Below are positions 36,180-45,188 of a stretch of 64,000 nt of DNA, piece after piece. The DNA is from an uncultured Eggerthellaceae bacterium (GTDB lineage: Bacteria > Actinomycetota > Coriobacteriia > Coriobacteriales > Eggerthellaceae). The notes under the pieces were generated by a model, which saw nothing but the letters and a program-made list of their open reading frames with translations, had not been told where the DNA came from and searched no databases. How positions within the stretch are numbered: the stretch's first letter is position 1; each line of letters starts with the position of its first letter. The position numbers and the translations under genes were made by a program. The stretch is from positions 62,001 to 126,000 of the forward strand of contig CAKTUD010000005.1 of NCBI GenBank assembly GCA_934617425.1. The letters run 5' to 3'.

Positions 36180-36464
36180 TTAGGAAGCGAAGATCTCGAT
36201 GGTATCGCCTTCCTTGAGGGTGACGATAGCCTTCTTCCAGGTGCGGGTAAGACCGGCGACCATGCGAACGCGCTTGGTCTTCGGCTTGGTGTTGAGGGTG
36301 TTGACCTTAACGACCTTGACGTTGAAGAGTTCTTCGATCGCCTTGGCGATTTCCACCTTGTTGGCGTTCTTGGCTACTTCGAAGGTGTACTTGTTCTGCT
36401 CCATAGCATCGTAGCTATGCTCGGTGATGATGGGGCGGATGATGATGCTGCGTGCGTCTTTCAT
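36180..36464 (-). CDS. rplW: 50S ribosomal protein L23
   Basis: 94 residues. IIIRPIITEHSYDAMEQNKYTFEV and the later VNTLNTKPKTKRVR are the L23 signature. L23 is the docking site for trigger factor and SRP at the tunnel exit. Its ATG overlaps the rplD stop. It is the last gene of this unit. Confidence 0.97.
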   Translation of the reverse strand: MKDARSIIIRPIITEHSYDAMEQNKYTFEVAKNANKVEIAKAIEELFNVKVVKVNTLNTKPKTKRVRMVAGLTRTWKKAIVTLKEGDTIEIFAS

Positions 36465-37087
36465 TATGCAAGCACCTCCTCGATGTACTTGAGAGCCTCG
36501 GTGGTGACGACAAGGTTCTTGTTGTCGAGAAGCTCATAGGTGTTGATCTCGGTAGCCGGAATGGCGATGACGGCCGGCACGTTGCGGAAGGACAGGAAGG
36601 TCTCCACATCCTCAGCACCCACCACGATGGTGGTGCGGCCTTCGATGCCGAGAGCCTTGAGGGCTGCGATTGCAGCCTTGGTGGAAGGCTCTTCGAAGCC
36701 GAAAGCATCGACAACGGTCAGTTCGCCGTCAGCAAGCTTTGCAGAGAAAGCAGAACGCATAGCGAGCTTGATCTCCTTGCTGTTCACCTTAAAGGCGTAC
36801 GAACGAGGATGCGGACCCCAAACGGTGCCGCCACCGCGCCACTGAGGAGAACGGATAGAGCCCTGACGTGCACGACCCGTGCCCTTCTGCCTCCAAGGCT
36901 TCTTGCCGCCGCCGCGAACCTCGCCGCGCGTGCGGGTGTCATGCGTACCCTGGCGCCAGGATGCACGCTGAGCGCGCACGACCTGGTGCATCACGGCTAC
37001 GTTCGGCTCGATGCCGAACACGGACGCTGCGAGCTCGGCAGTGCCTGCCTTAGCGCCCTTAGCGTCTTTGATATCGATAGTAGTCAT
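36464..37087 (-). CDS. rplD: 50S ribosomal protein L4
   Basis: 207 residues. QVVRAQRASWRQGTHDTRTRGEV, the extended loop that enters the exit tunnel, and KPWRQKGTGRARQGS identify L4. In E. coli L4 autoregulates the S10 operon; any such site here would lie upstream of fusA or rpsL and was not recognised. Confidence 0.97.
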   Translation of the reverse strand: MTTIDIKDAKGAKAGTAELAASVFGIEPNVAVMHQVVRAQRASWRQGTHDTRTRGEVRGGGKKPWRQKGTGRARQGSIRSPQWRGGGTVWGPHPRSYAFKVNSKEIKLAMRSAFSAKLADGELTVVDAFGFEEPSTKAAIAALKALGIEGRTTIVVGAEDVETFLSFRNVPAVIAIPATEINTYELLDNKNLVVTTEALKYIEEVLA

Positions 37088-37115
37088 TCGTTAATGCTCC
37101 TTAACGGTTGATTCA

Positions 37116-37736
37116 CTAGGCCATGCGAACACGGACGATGCCGTTCTTGCCACCGGGAACAGCGCCCTTGACAAGAATGAGGTTCATGTCCTCATCGACG
37201 CGAACGACCTCAAGGTTCTTCACGGTAACACGGTCGCAACCCATATGACCAGGCATGCGAACGCCCTTGAAAACGCGCGAAGGGGTTGCGCACTGACCGA
37301 CGGAACCGGGAGCGCGATGGAAATGCGCACCATGTCCGCCAGGACCGCCAGCAAAGCCGTAGCGACGGATGACGCCAGCGAAGCCCTTGCCCTTGGAGAT
37401 GCCGGTGACGTCGACCTTCTTCACCTCAGCGAAGGCAGCGACGGTCTGTTGCTCGCCGAGCTGATGTTCAGCGCCGCTCTCCACGCGAACCTCGCGCAGG
37501 TAACGACGGGGGGCAACGCCCTGCTTGGCGAAATGGCCGCCCATGGGCTTGTTGACCTTCTGCTCCTTGATGTCGCCGAAGCCGAGCTGAACAGCCTCGT
37601 AGCCATCGGTAGCAGCGGTCTTCACCTGGCAGACCGTGTTCGGCTCTGCCTGGATAACGGTGACGGGGACGATCTTGTCGTTCTCGTCGAAGATCTGGGT
37701 CATGCCGATCTTCTTGCCGAAAATCGCGTTAATCAT
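37116..37736 (-). CDS. rplC: 50S ribosomal protein L3
   Basis: 206 residues. IFGKKIGMTQIFDENDKIVPVTV and FAGGPGGHGAHFHRAPGSVGQ are the L3 core motifs near the peptidyl-transferase centre. Confidence 0.97.
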   Translation of the reverse strand: MINAIFGKKIGMTQIFDENDKIVPVTVIQAEPNTVCQVKTAATDGYEAVQLGFGDIKEQKVNKPMGGHFAKQGVAPRRYLREVRVESGAEHQLGEQQTVAAFAEVKKVDVTGISKGKGFAGVIRRYGFAGGPGGHGAHFHRAPGSVGQCATPSRVFKGVRMPGHMGCDRVTVKNLEVVRVDEDMNLILVKGAVPGGKNGIVRVRMA

Positions 37737-37750
37737 TCTCTGCAGCCCCC

Positions 37751-38059
37751 TTACAGCTTGATCTCGATGTCGACACCAGCCGGAAGGTCGAGACGCATAA
37801 GCGAGTCAACCGTGTTGGGCGTGGGCTCGAGGATGTCGATGAGGCGCTTGTGGGTGCGCATCTCGAACTGCTCGCGAGAGTCCTTGTCAACATGCGGGCC
37901 GCGCACGACGGTGAACAGGTTGCGCTCCGTCGGCAACGGAATAGGTCCACTTACTTTGGCACCCGTCTTCTGAGCGGTGTCGACGATGAGCTTGGTGGAC
38001 TGATCCACGATCTCATGATCATAACCCTTCAAGCGGATGCGAATCTTTTGATTAGCCAC
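37751..38059 (-). CDS. rpsJ: 30S ribosomal protein S10
   Basis: 102 residues from GTG at 38059 (MANQKIRIRLKGYDHEIV), the usual S10 length. An ATG at 38074 is in frame, but it overlaps the GGAAGG ribosome site, so GTG is the better start. S10 is a tRNA-binding-surface protein and also the NusE antitermination factor. It follows fusA directly with no tuf gene between. Confidence 0.95.
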   Translation of the reverse strand: MANQKIRIRLKGYDHEIVDQSTKLIVDTAQKTGAKVSGPIPLPTERNLFTVVRGPHVDKDSREQFEMRTHKRLIDILEPTPNTVDSLMRLDLPAGVDIEIKL

Positions 38060-38093
38060 TTGTTTTCCTTCCAATTAAGCTTTAAGCGTCCGC

Positions 38094-40199
38094 TTAAGAA
38101 GCGTTGCCGCCGGCCTTGCTGATAATGTCTTCTGCCACGCTCTTGGGAACCGGCTCGTAAGAATCGAACTGCATCGTGTAAGTTGCACGACCCTGAGTAC
38201 CGCTGCGCAACTCGGTTGCATAGCCGAACATCTCGCCCAAAGGAACCTTGGCGGAAACGACTACGGCGTTGCCACGCTGCTCCTGGCCCTGAATCATGCC
38301 GCGACGACTGGGGATGTCGCCCATGACGAAGCCCAGGTACTCTTCCGGGGTCTCAACCTCGACGGCCATCATAGGCTCAAGGATGACCGGCTTGGCCTTC
38401 TTCATAGCAGCCTTGAAAGCCATGGAGCCTGCAACCTTGAACGCAGCCTCGGAGGAGTCGACCTCATGATAAGAACCATCGATGAGCTCGATGCGAACAT
38501 CCTCGACGGGATAGCCGGCCAGAACACCGGTGGAGAGAGCCTCCTGGATGCCCTTGTCGATCGAGGGGATGTACTCCTTGGGAACAACGCCGCCGACGAT
38601 CTTGTTGTCGAACTCGTAACCCTTGCCCTGCTCCTGCGGATACAGGTTGATGACGACGTCGCCGTACTGACCACGGCCGCCGGACTGGCGGACGAACTTG
38701 CCCTGAACGTTCAAAGCGGGCTCGGTAGCGGTCTCGCGGTAAGCAACCTGCGGCTTGCCGACGTTTGCCTCGACCTTGAACTCACGCAGCAAGCGGTCGA
38801 TGATGATCTCGAGGTGAAGCTCGCCCATACCGGCGATGATGGTCTGACCGGTCTCCTGGTTGGTGGACACGCGGAACGTCGGGTCCTCCTCGGCGAGCTT
38901 CTGAAGAGCGATGCTCATCTTGTCCTGCTCGGCCTTGGTCTTGGGCTCGACGGCGATGTCGATAACAGGGTCGGCGAACTGCATGGATTCGAGGATGATC
39001 TGGTGATCCTCGTCGCACAGGGTGTCGCCCGTGGTGGTGTTCTTCAGACCGACGACGGCAACGATGTCACCTGCGGAGCAAGAATCGACGTCAACGCGCT
39101 GGTTGGAGTTCATCTGCAGCAAACGGCCGATGCGCTCCTTCTTGTCCTTGGTGGCGTTGTGGGCATAAGAGCCAGCTGCCAAGGTGCCCGAGTAAACGCG
39201 CAGATAGGTGAGCTTACCGACGAACGGGTCGGTCATGATTTTGAAGGCGAGAGCCGCAAACGGCGCCTTCGGATCGCTCGGACGCTCGTCCTCTTCACCG
39301 GTGCCGGGGACGGTGCCCTTGATAGGAGGAACATCGGTCGGGGCAGGCAGATAGTCGACAACGGCGTCGAGGAGCTCCTGAACGCCCTTGTTCTTGTAAG
39401 CAGAGCCAACGAACACCGGGTTAATCTGGCAGGCGATGACGCCCTTGCGCAAAGCTGCCTTGATCTCGTCGACGGTAACCTCCTCTTCCATGAGGACCTT
39501 CTCCATCAAAGCGTCGTCGCAGTCGGCGGCAGCCTCGATAAGCTCCTGATGGTAGATCTCGGCATCGTCCTTGAACTCGTCAGGGATGGCGTCCATGGGC
39601 TCGGGATAGGTCATGCCCTTTTCGTCGGCCTTGAAGTCCCATGCAGTCATGGTGACCAGGTCGATTACGCCCCAGAAGTTATCCTCAGCACCCATAGGCA
39701 GCTGAGCGGCGAACGCATGAGCGCCCAAACGGTCGCGCATGGTCTGGATCGCGTGGAAGAAGTCGGCGCCGACGCGGTCGTACTTGTTGATGAAGGCGAT
39801 ACGCGGCACGCCGTAGCGCTCGGCCTGACGCCAAACGGTTTCGGATTGCGGCTGAACGCCTGCAACGGCATCGAACACGGCAACGGTGCCGTCGAGGACG
39901 CGCAGGGAACGCTCAACCTCGGCGGTGAAGTCGACGTGGCCGGGGGTGTCGATGATCTGGAAACGGTACTCCTCGCCGTCCTTCTTCCAGAAGCACGTGG
40001 TAGCGGCAGCCGTGATGGTTACGCCGCGCTCCTGCTCCTGAACCATCCAGTCCATGGTGGCGGCGCCATCGTGGACCTCGCCGATCTTGTGGGTTTTGCC
40101 CGTGTAATAAAGAATACGCTCGGTAGTGGTCGTCTTGCCCGCATCGATGTGGGCCATGATGCCGAAGTTACGAGTGTGACTAAGGGGTTTAGCAGCCAT
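38094..40199 (-). CDS. fusA: Translation elongation factor G
   Basis: 701 residues. The G1 motif AHIDAGKTTTTERIL is near residues 16-30, the switch and DTPGHVDFT follow, and NKYD is the G4 motif. The C-terminal domains IV and V are full length. It drives tRNA and mRNA translocation. It lies between rpsG and rpsJ. Confidence 0.98.
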   Translation of the reverse strand: MAAKPLSHTRNFGIMAHIDAGKTTTTERILYYTGKTHKIGEVHDGAATMDWMVQEQERGVTITAAATTCFWKKDGEEYRFQIIDTPGHVDFTAEVERSLRVLDGTVAVFDAVAGVQPQSETVWRQAERYGVPRIAFINKYDRVGADFFHAIQTMRDRLGAHAFAAQLPMGAEDNFWGVIDLVTMTAWDFKADEKGMTYPEPMDAIPDEFKDDAEIYHQELIEAAADCDDALMEKVLMEEEVTVDEIKAALRKGVIACQINPVFVGSAYKNKGVQELLDAVVDYLPAPTDVPPIKGTVPGTGEEDERPSDPKAPFAALAFKIMTDPFVGKLTYLRVYSGTLAAGSYAHNATKDKKERIGRLLQMNSNQRVDVDSCSAGDIVAVVGLKNTTTGDTLCDEDHQIILESMQFADPVIDIAVEPKTKAEQDKMSIALQKLAEEDPTFRVSTNQETGQTIIAGMGELHLEIIIDRLLREFKVEANVGKPQVAYRETATEPALNVQGKFVRQSGGRGQYGDVVINLYPQEQGKGYEFDNKIVGGVVPKEYIPSIDKGIQEALSTGVLAGYPVEDVRIELIDGSYHEVDSSEAAFKVAGSMAFKAAMKKAKPVILEPMMAVEVETPEEYLGFVMGDIPSRRGMIQGQEQRGNAVVVSAKVPLGEMFGYATELRSGTQGRATYTMQFDSYEPVPKSVAEDIISKAGGNAS

Positions 40200-40214
40200 T
40201 ATTGCTTACCTTCC

Positions 40215-40685
40215 TTAGAAACGATAGTGCGAGAATGCACGGTTGGACTCGGCCATCTTGTAGAGGTCCTCGCGACGCTTGACGGAAGCGCCCTGACCCT
40301 CGGCGGCATCCATGATCTCGGCGGCAAGGCGCTCTTTCATGGTGTGCTCACGACGCTTGCGGGAGAAGTCGACGATCCAGCGAATCGCGAGGGTGGTTGC
40401 ACGACGAGAGTTAACCTCCATCGGCACCTGATAAGTAGCGCCACCGACACGCTTGGGCTTGACCTCAAGCGTAGGGCGAACGTTGTCCATGGCCTTCTTG
40501 AACACGGACAGGGGGTCTTCGCCCGTCTTTGCCTCGACGATGTCGAAAGCACCATAGACGATGCCCTCGGCGATGGACTTCTTGCCATCGAGGAGAACCT
40601 TGTTGATCAGCTGGGTGACCAAACGATTATTGTACTTTGCATCCGGCTGCACTTCGCGGCGGATTGCTGCTGCACGACGCGGCAT
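40215..40685 (-). CDS. rpsG: 30S ribosomal protein S7
   Basis: 156 residues. MPRRAAAIRREVQPDAKYNN and VGGATYQVPMEVNSRRATTLA are diagnostic of S7. Standard str-operon position. Confidence 0.98.
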   Translation of the reverse strand: MPRRAAAIRREVQPDAKYNNRLVTQLINKVLLDGKKSIAEGIVYGAFDIVEAKTGEDPLSVFKKAMDNVRPTLEVKPKRVGGATYQVPMEVNSRRATTLAIRWIVDFSRKRREHTMKERLAAEIMDAAEGQGASVKRREDLYKMAESNRAFSHYRF

Positions 40686-40767
40686 GTATTACTCCTTCTG
40701 TCTTGCGTGCTTCTGGGGGTATCCAACCCCATTAGACCGATCTCGGCCCGCACGACTTACTACGTGA

Positions 40768-41139
40768 TTATTTAGGACGCTTGGCGCCATAGCGGCTGCG
40801 AGCCTGCATACGGCCGTTGACGGCAGCGCAGTCGAGAGCAGCGCGGATAACCTTGTAACGAACGCCCGGGAGGTCCTTAACACGGCCGCCGCGGATAAGC
40901 ACCATGGAATGCTCCTGCAGGTTGTGGCCGATGCCGGGGATGTAAGCGGTAACCTCCATGCCGTTCACGAGGCGAACACGGCAAACCTTACGCAGTGCCG
41001 AATTAGGCTTTTTCGGCGTGGTGGTGTACACGCGGGTGCAAACGCCGCGCTTTTGCGGGTTACCCTTCAAAGCAGGGGTCTTCTTCTTGTCGACCTGCTT
41101 TTTGCGGCCCTTACGGACCAACTGATTGATTGTAGGCAA
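40768..41139 (-). CDS. rpsL: 30S ribosomal protein S12
   Basis: 123 residues. VYTTTPKKPNSALRKV and GGRVKDLPGVRYKV retain the lysines (positions equivalent to 42/43 and 88) that are replaced in streptomycin-resistant mutants, so the allele looks wild-type. It is the first gene of the str-S10 unit, behind a good promoter and a leader of about 150 bases. Confidence 0.98.
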   Translation of the reverse strand: MPTINQLVRKGRKKQVDKKKTPALKGNPQKRGVCTRVYTTTPKKPNSALRKVCRVRLVNGMEVTAYIPGIGHNLQEHSMVLIRGGRVKDLPGVRYKVIRAALDCAAVNGRMQARSRYGAKRPK

Positions 41140-41298
41140 CTTCTTCTCCTTCTTTAATCTTGCGCTCCGACTACGGCTCGCCTATCGCTTGCCAAGACGG
41201 ATGGCACGTTGCTACCAAAGTTGTTACCATTGCGGTGCCTTCTGTGCGTTCAGCTGATACGCACACGAAAACATGCGCCCAGTCGGGCGCGAGTTGAA

Positions 41299-41327
41299 AC
41301 TTTATCATCGGCCGCCATGGGTGTCAA
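41299..41327 (-). promoter_or_regulatory. Promoter of the rpsL-rplW operon
   Basis: A perfect TTGACA (41322-41327) and TAAAGT (41299-41304) are 17 bases apart on the minus strand. Transcription would start near 41292. Confidence 0.7.
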
Positions 41328-41330
41328 ACG

Positions 41331-41352
41331 CCACGCACCCGGGTGTATCTAT
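41331..41352 (-). promoter_or_regulatory. 22-bp element shared with the rplB upstream region (copy 2)
   Basis: The minus strand reads ATAGATACACCCGG then GTGCGTGG, 19 of 22 identical to the copy before rplB. Here it lies immediately upstream of the -35 box. It contains the palindrome CACCCGGGTG. Confidence 0.6.
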
Positions 41353-41530
41353 TCTTCACAATGTACGTTTTCGCAGGTGGATGGCATCGAAGATTCATCT
41401 GCTCCTCATTTTCGCCACAACTAGGCAACGACTCTGGATCTTTGCAATCGGCACGCTCCCCCACGCGTTTCGACGCGGCGGGCATTTTGATTTCTCGAAA
41501 AGACGGCCGTATTCGAAGTCGCCTTCCTTC

Positions 41531-41564
41531 GAAAAGAAAAGCCCGCTTGCGATACAAGCGGGCT
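41531..41564 (-). terminator. Intrinsic terminator after ppaC
   Basis: AGCCCGCTTG and CAAGCGGGCT form a perfect 10-bp stem with a five-base loop, followed on the minus strand by TTTCTTTTC. Confidence 0.9.
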
Positions 41565-41658
41565 CGAAACCCATGACCGACGCGCGTTGCGGCAAAAGAA
41601 AAACCAGCGGCAACGCAGCACTAGCGAAGAGAACGAACAGAGTCGATACGCAAAATGG

Positions 41659-42594
41659 CTACAGAGCGAGAATAGGGGCCGCAACCTGCTTCTTGCGGGA
41701 AAGGACGCCGGGCATCCAGACGGATTTGCCGGTAACGTCGATGCCGAAAGCACGATTCACATAATCGGTGTCGCCTTCGCAAATGAACTGGCTGCCCTCG
41801 GCGAGGATATCGGTTGCGAAGAAGAGCACGAACTGATAGCCCTTTTCGGCGACGAGCGCCTTGATGGCCTCGCGGATCTCGGCTTCGCGATCGAGAACGG
41901 CCTCGAGGTCCACCGTCTCATACTGGCCGATATAGATCTTGTTGCCGTTGGAAAGTTCGAATTCCTTGGCATCGGCGTTCACGAGCGCGTCGACGGGAAG
42001 CTCGGCTGGGTTGGAGCGGCATTTGAAGACATCCATGCCGTACTCCACGGGATCGATGCCAAGCTTCTCCGCCATCTCGGCGATGATCTTGCGGTCGAAA
42101 TCGGTCGTGGTGGGAGATTTCATGATGACGGTATCGGTAAGCATGGCGCCCAAAAGAAGTGCAGCTATGCCTTCGGGCATCTCGATGCCCTCGATGGCGA
42201 ATTCGCGCGCAACGATTGCGGCGGTGGAACCGACGGGCATGGCATTCATGCGCAAAGGCTGGGCGGTAACCAAGCCGCCCAGGCGATGGTGGTCGATAAT
42301 CTCGACTATCTCGGCAGAATCAAGGCCGTCGACCGACTGAAGAGCTTCGTTGTGGTCAACAAGGATAACCTTGTCGCCTTCGCCGACGCTCTCGATCAAA
42401 CGAGGCGCCTCGATGCCGCGCTCGCCCAGGATCCATTCGGTCTCAGGCGGCAATGCGCCCAAACGGCACGCTTCGTACGTCACGTCAACGCCATCGCGCT
42501 TGGCGAGGGCGTTTTTCAGGTATGCGTAACCGATGGCGGCGCTTACAGCGTCGTTGTCGGGATTCTTGTGGCCAAACACCAGAATGGATGACAT
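41659..42594 (-). CDS. ppaC: Manganese-dependent inorganic pyrophosphatase (family II)
   Basis: 311 residues of the DHH superfamily. It hydrolyses pyrophosphate. Metal ligands are visible as H9, D13 and D15 in FGHKNPDNDAV, D80 in VDHN, and D101-H102-H103 in IDHHRLGG. The length is typical for the simple form without CBS domains. A TATACT box at 42667-42672 may be its -10. It is a single gene with its own terminator. Confidence 0.95.
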   Translation of the reverse strand: MSSILVFGHKNPDNDAVSAAIGYAYLKNALAKRDGVDVTYEACRLGALPPETEWILGERGIEAPRLIESVGEGDKVILVDHNEALQSVDGLDSAEIVEIIDHHRLGGLVTAQPLRMNAMPVGSTAAIVAREFAIEGIEMPEGIAALLLGAMLTDTVIMKSPTTTDFDRKIIAEMAEKLGIDPVEYGMDVFKCRSNPAELPVDALVNADAKEFELSNGNKIYIGQYETVDLEAVLDREAEIREAIKALVAEKGYQFVLFFATDILAEGSQFICEGDTDYVNRAFGIDVTGKSVWMPGVLSRKKQVAAPILAL

Positions 42595-42723
42595 GCGTCT
42601 CTCTCTCCTTCTTCGCCGGATACCCGGTCTTTTTCAATCGTATGGCTGAAAACCAGCCGATTTCAAAGTATAGCGCTCATCGTTGCCGCATGCATGGCGG
42701 CAAACGCTCTGCACAAGAGGGTG

Positions 42724-45102
42724 CTAAACGATCTTGACAATGGGGGCGTAATCTTTCAGCAGCTTCTTTGTCTGACCGAGCTTGCCGAAATGCACATATA
42801 TAGTGTCACCATCGACCTTGGTGACCGTGCCGCGCCCAAAAGTCTTGTGGTTCACGGTATCGCCCTTGGCAAAAGATCCCGCCGCGCCCGATTTCTTCTG
42901 CGAGGCTGCGGAAACGAACGTCGAGCGTCCTTTGCGCGCACGCTCGCCCGAGCCAGACGCGCTCGAACGGCCGAATACCCGGCCCTCGCCTGCTTCCGCC
43001 CCCGAACCGGCGATGCCGTGGCGGCTGCCGCGCTTCTCCCAACCGGTTCCCGAAAAGCCCGCCGAGCCGACGCCCGACGTCTCACGCAGCTCGAGAGGAA
43101 TCTCGCGAATGAAACGCGACTGTGGGTTTACCTGCGTCTGCCCGAAAAGCTGTCGCTGCGAAGCGCAAGTGAGATACAGATACTTGCGCGCGCGCGTGAT
43201 GGCAACGTAGGCCAAACGACGCTCCTCCTCGATGCCTGCGGCGTCCCCTATCGAGTTCATGTGCGGGAAAAGGCTTTCTTCCATACCTGCCACGAACACG
43301 CAATCGAATTCCAGGCCCTTGGAAGAATGAACGGTCATGAGCGTGACGGCCATACCGTCGTCCGCCGCGCTATCGAGATCGGTACGCAGGCGAACCCACT
43401 CCACGAAATCGGCAAGCGAATCGCCGCGAAGAACGCGCACAGCGGGCGCCTCCTCAAAAGAGCCGGCGAAAAGATCGCCGGCGAGACTGCCATCCTCGCG
43501 CAACGAAGCGGTGGGCGCCTCGAAAACGGCATCTTCGTCTTCGTGCGTATCGGTGAATTCGTCCACTACGCCAAGGAACTCTTTGATGTTCTCGATACGG
43601 CTTTGCGCCTCGTCGGTATTTTCATCTTCGAGCGCGCGGATAAGACCTGATTTATCGATGATGGCTTCGATAACCTTGCGCAGATCGCCTTCGTAGGTGC
43701 GAGCCTCGACAAGCACGGAGACGAAGCCGGCAATCGCATTGCGCGTGGGCGCCCTAAGCTCCGAATCGGCGATGCAGAGCTCGGCGGCGTTCATGAAAGT
43801 GGTTTGGTTGTACGCAGCCACACGGCTTATGTGCTCGATGGTGGTTTTACCGATGCCGCGCCTGGGCACGTTGATGACGCGCTTGGCGGCGATGTCGTCG
43901 GCTGGATTCACAACCAACGTGAGATAGGCCATGACATCGCTGATCTCTTGGCGCTCGAAGAATCGCGTGCCCCCGACGATACGATAAGGCACGCCGGCGC
44001 GCAGGAACATATCTTCTATCATGCGGCTTTGCGCATTGGTGCGGTAGAAGACCGCTATCTGGTTGTAGCTCAAGCCGGCCGCATGGCGCTTCTCGATCTG
44101 GCCGGCAATCCAACGTCCCTCGTCGCGCTCGTCAGGAGCGGTGTAGACCTTGATTTTCTCGCCATCGCCTGAGTCGGTGAATAAACGCTTGGGCTTGCGA
44201 TATTGATTGTTGGAAATGACAGCGTTAGCCGCTTTCAAAACATTGCCGACGCTGCGATAGTTCTGTTCGAGCTTTACCGTGGTGCAATTCGGATAGTCTT
44301 TTTCGAACTCGAGGATATTGCGGATGTCAGCACCACGCCACGAATAAATCGACTGATCGTCGTCGCCCACCACCATGATGTTACGATGTCCCGCCGCTAA
44401 AAGCTTCGTGAGCTCATATTGGGCATGGTTGGTGTCCTGATACTCGTCGACCAACAGATAACGGAAACGCTTTTGATAGGCGTCGAGAATATCCGGATGA
44501 TACTTGAGCAGCAGATAGGCGTATAAAAGCAGATCGTCGAAATCGAATGCGTTTGCATCCTTCAAGCGCTCTTGCAAGCGCTTGTAAACACGCGCAGCAA
44601 CCTTGCCCACCGGATCGCTCACGCTATCGGCAAAGGTATCAGCAACCTGCAGTTCGTTTTTCGCAGTCGATATGCGATTGCGAATGGCGTTTATGGGAAA
44701 ACGGCGCGGATCGATATCGAGCTCGGCCATTATCTCTTTCACCAATCGCTTCGAATCGGAATCGTCGTAGATGGTGAAGTTCTTGGTGAATCCCAGCACG
44801 TCGGCATCGGCGCGCAGCATGCGCACGCACATGCTGTGGAAAGTGGAAACCCACATGCCGCGCACGCCCGAACCGATAAGCCCCTGCAAACGCTCGCGCA
44901 TCTCAGCAGCAGCCTTGTTGGTAAACGTGATGGCCATGATCTCCCATGGGGCAACGCCGTTGTCCTCGATCATATGGGCAATGCGGTACGTGAGCACGCG
45001 TGTTTTTCCCGAACCCGCACCAGCAAGCACCAAAAGCGGGCCTTCGGTACATTCGACAGCCTGGCGTTGCGGGCCATTCAAAATATTCAGATCTACAGAC
45101 AT
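42724..45102 (-). CDS. pcrA: ATP-dependent DNA helicase PcrA/UvrD
   Basis: 792 residues, superfamily 1A. Walker A AGAGSGKT is at 27-34, motif II is VDEYQDTN near 226, motif III GDDDQSIYSWRGA follows, and VMTVHSSKGLEFD is motif V. The C-terminal 130 residues are Gly/Ser/Arg-rich and end in a Tudor-like segment (GDTVNHKTFGRGTV), as in PcrA. It works in repair and in removal of RecA and stalled polymerase. AAGGGG precedes the ATG. Confidence 0.96.
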   Translation of the reverse strand: MSVDLNILNGPQRQAVECTEGPLLVLAGAGSGKTRVLTYRIAHMIEDNGVAPWEIMAITFTNKAAAEMRERLQGLIGSGVRGMWVSTFHSMCVRMLRADADVLGFTKNFTIYDDSDSKRLVKEIMAELDIDPRRFPINAIRNRISTAKNELQVADTFADSVSDPVGKVAARVYKRLQERLKDANAFDFDDLLLYAYLLLKYHPDILDAYQKRFRYLLVDEYQDTNHAQYELTKLLAAGHRNIMVVGDDDQSIYSWRGADIRNILEFEKDYPNCTTVKLEQNYRSVGNVLKAANAVISNNQYRKPKRLFTDSGDGEKIKVYTAPDERDEGRWIAGQIEKRHAAGLSYNQIAVFYRTNAQSRMIEDMFLRAGVPYRIVGGTRFFERQEISDVMAYLTLVVNPADDIAAKRVINVPRRGIGKTTIEHISRVAAYNQTTFMNAAELCIADSELRAPTRNAIAGFVSVLVEARTYEGDLRKVIEAIIDKSGLIRALEDENTDEAQSRIENIKEFLGVVDEFTDTHEDEDAVFEAPTASLREDGSLAGDLFAGSFEEAPAVRVLRGDSLADFVEWVRLRTDLDSAADDGMAVTLMTVHSSKGLEFDCVFVAGMEESLFPHMNSIGDAAGIEEERRLAYVAITRARKYLYLTCASQRQLFGQTQVNPQSRFIREIPLELRETSGVGSAGFSGTGWEKRGSRHGIAGSGAEAGEGRVFGRSSASGSGERARKGRSTFVSAASQKKSGAAGSFAKGDTVNHKTFGRGTVTKVDGDTIYVHFGKLGQTKKLLKDYAPIVKIV

Positions 45103-45188
45103 GGATACCCCTTGGAGCTTGCTTGCATCAAAACGGGAAACGGTCGAAATGATAGCACAGCAAGCTCCGCCGGGTTTCGGGAATCAGC

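Larger units (their letters stand above)
41140..41658 (-). other. Gene-free region between rpsL and ppaC
   Basis: 519 bases without a convincing gene. From the right it holds the ppaC terminator (41531-41564), then the 22-bp shared element (41331-41352), the rpsL promoter (41299-41327) and a leader of about 150 bases. The rest shows no obvious signal. Confidence 0.6.

Noticed and set aside
38466..40775. A 769-codon open frame on the plus strand opposite fusA and rpsG
   Set aside because: It is an antisense shadow of GC-rich, strongly codon-biased genes; the translation is low complexity in character and resembles no known protein.
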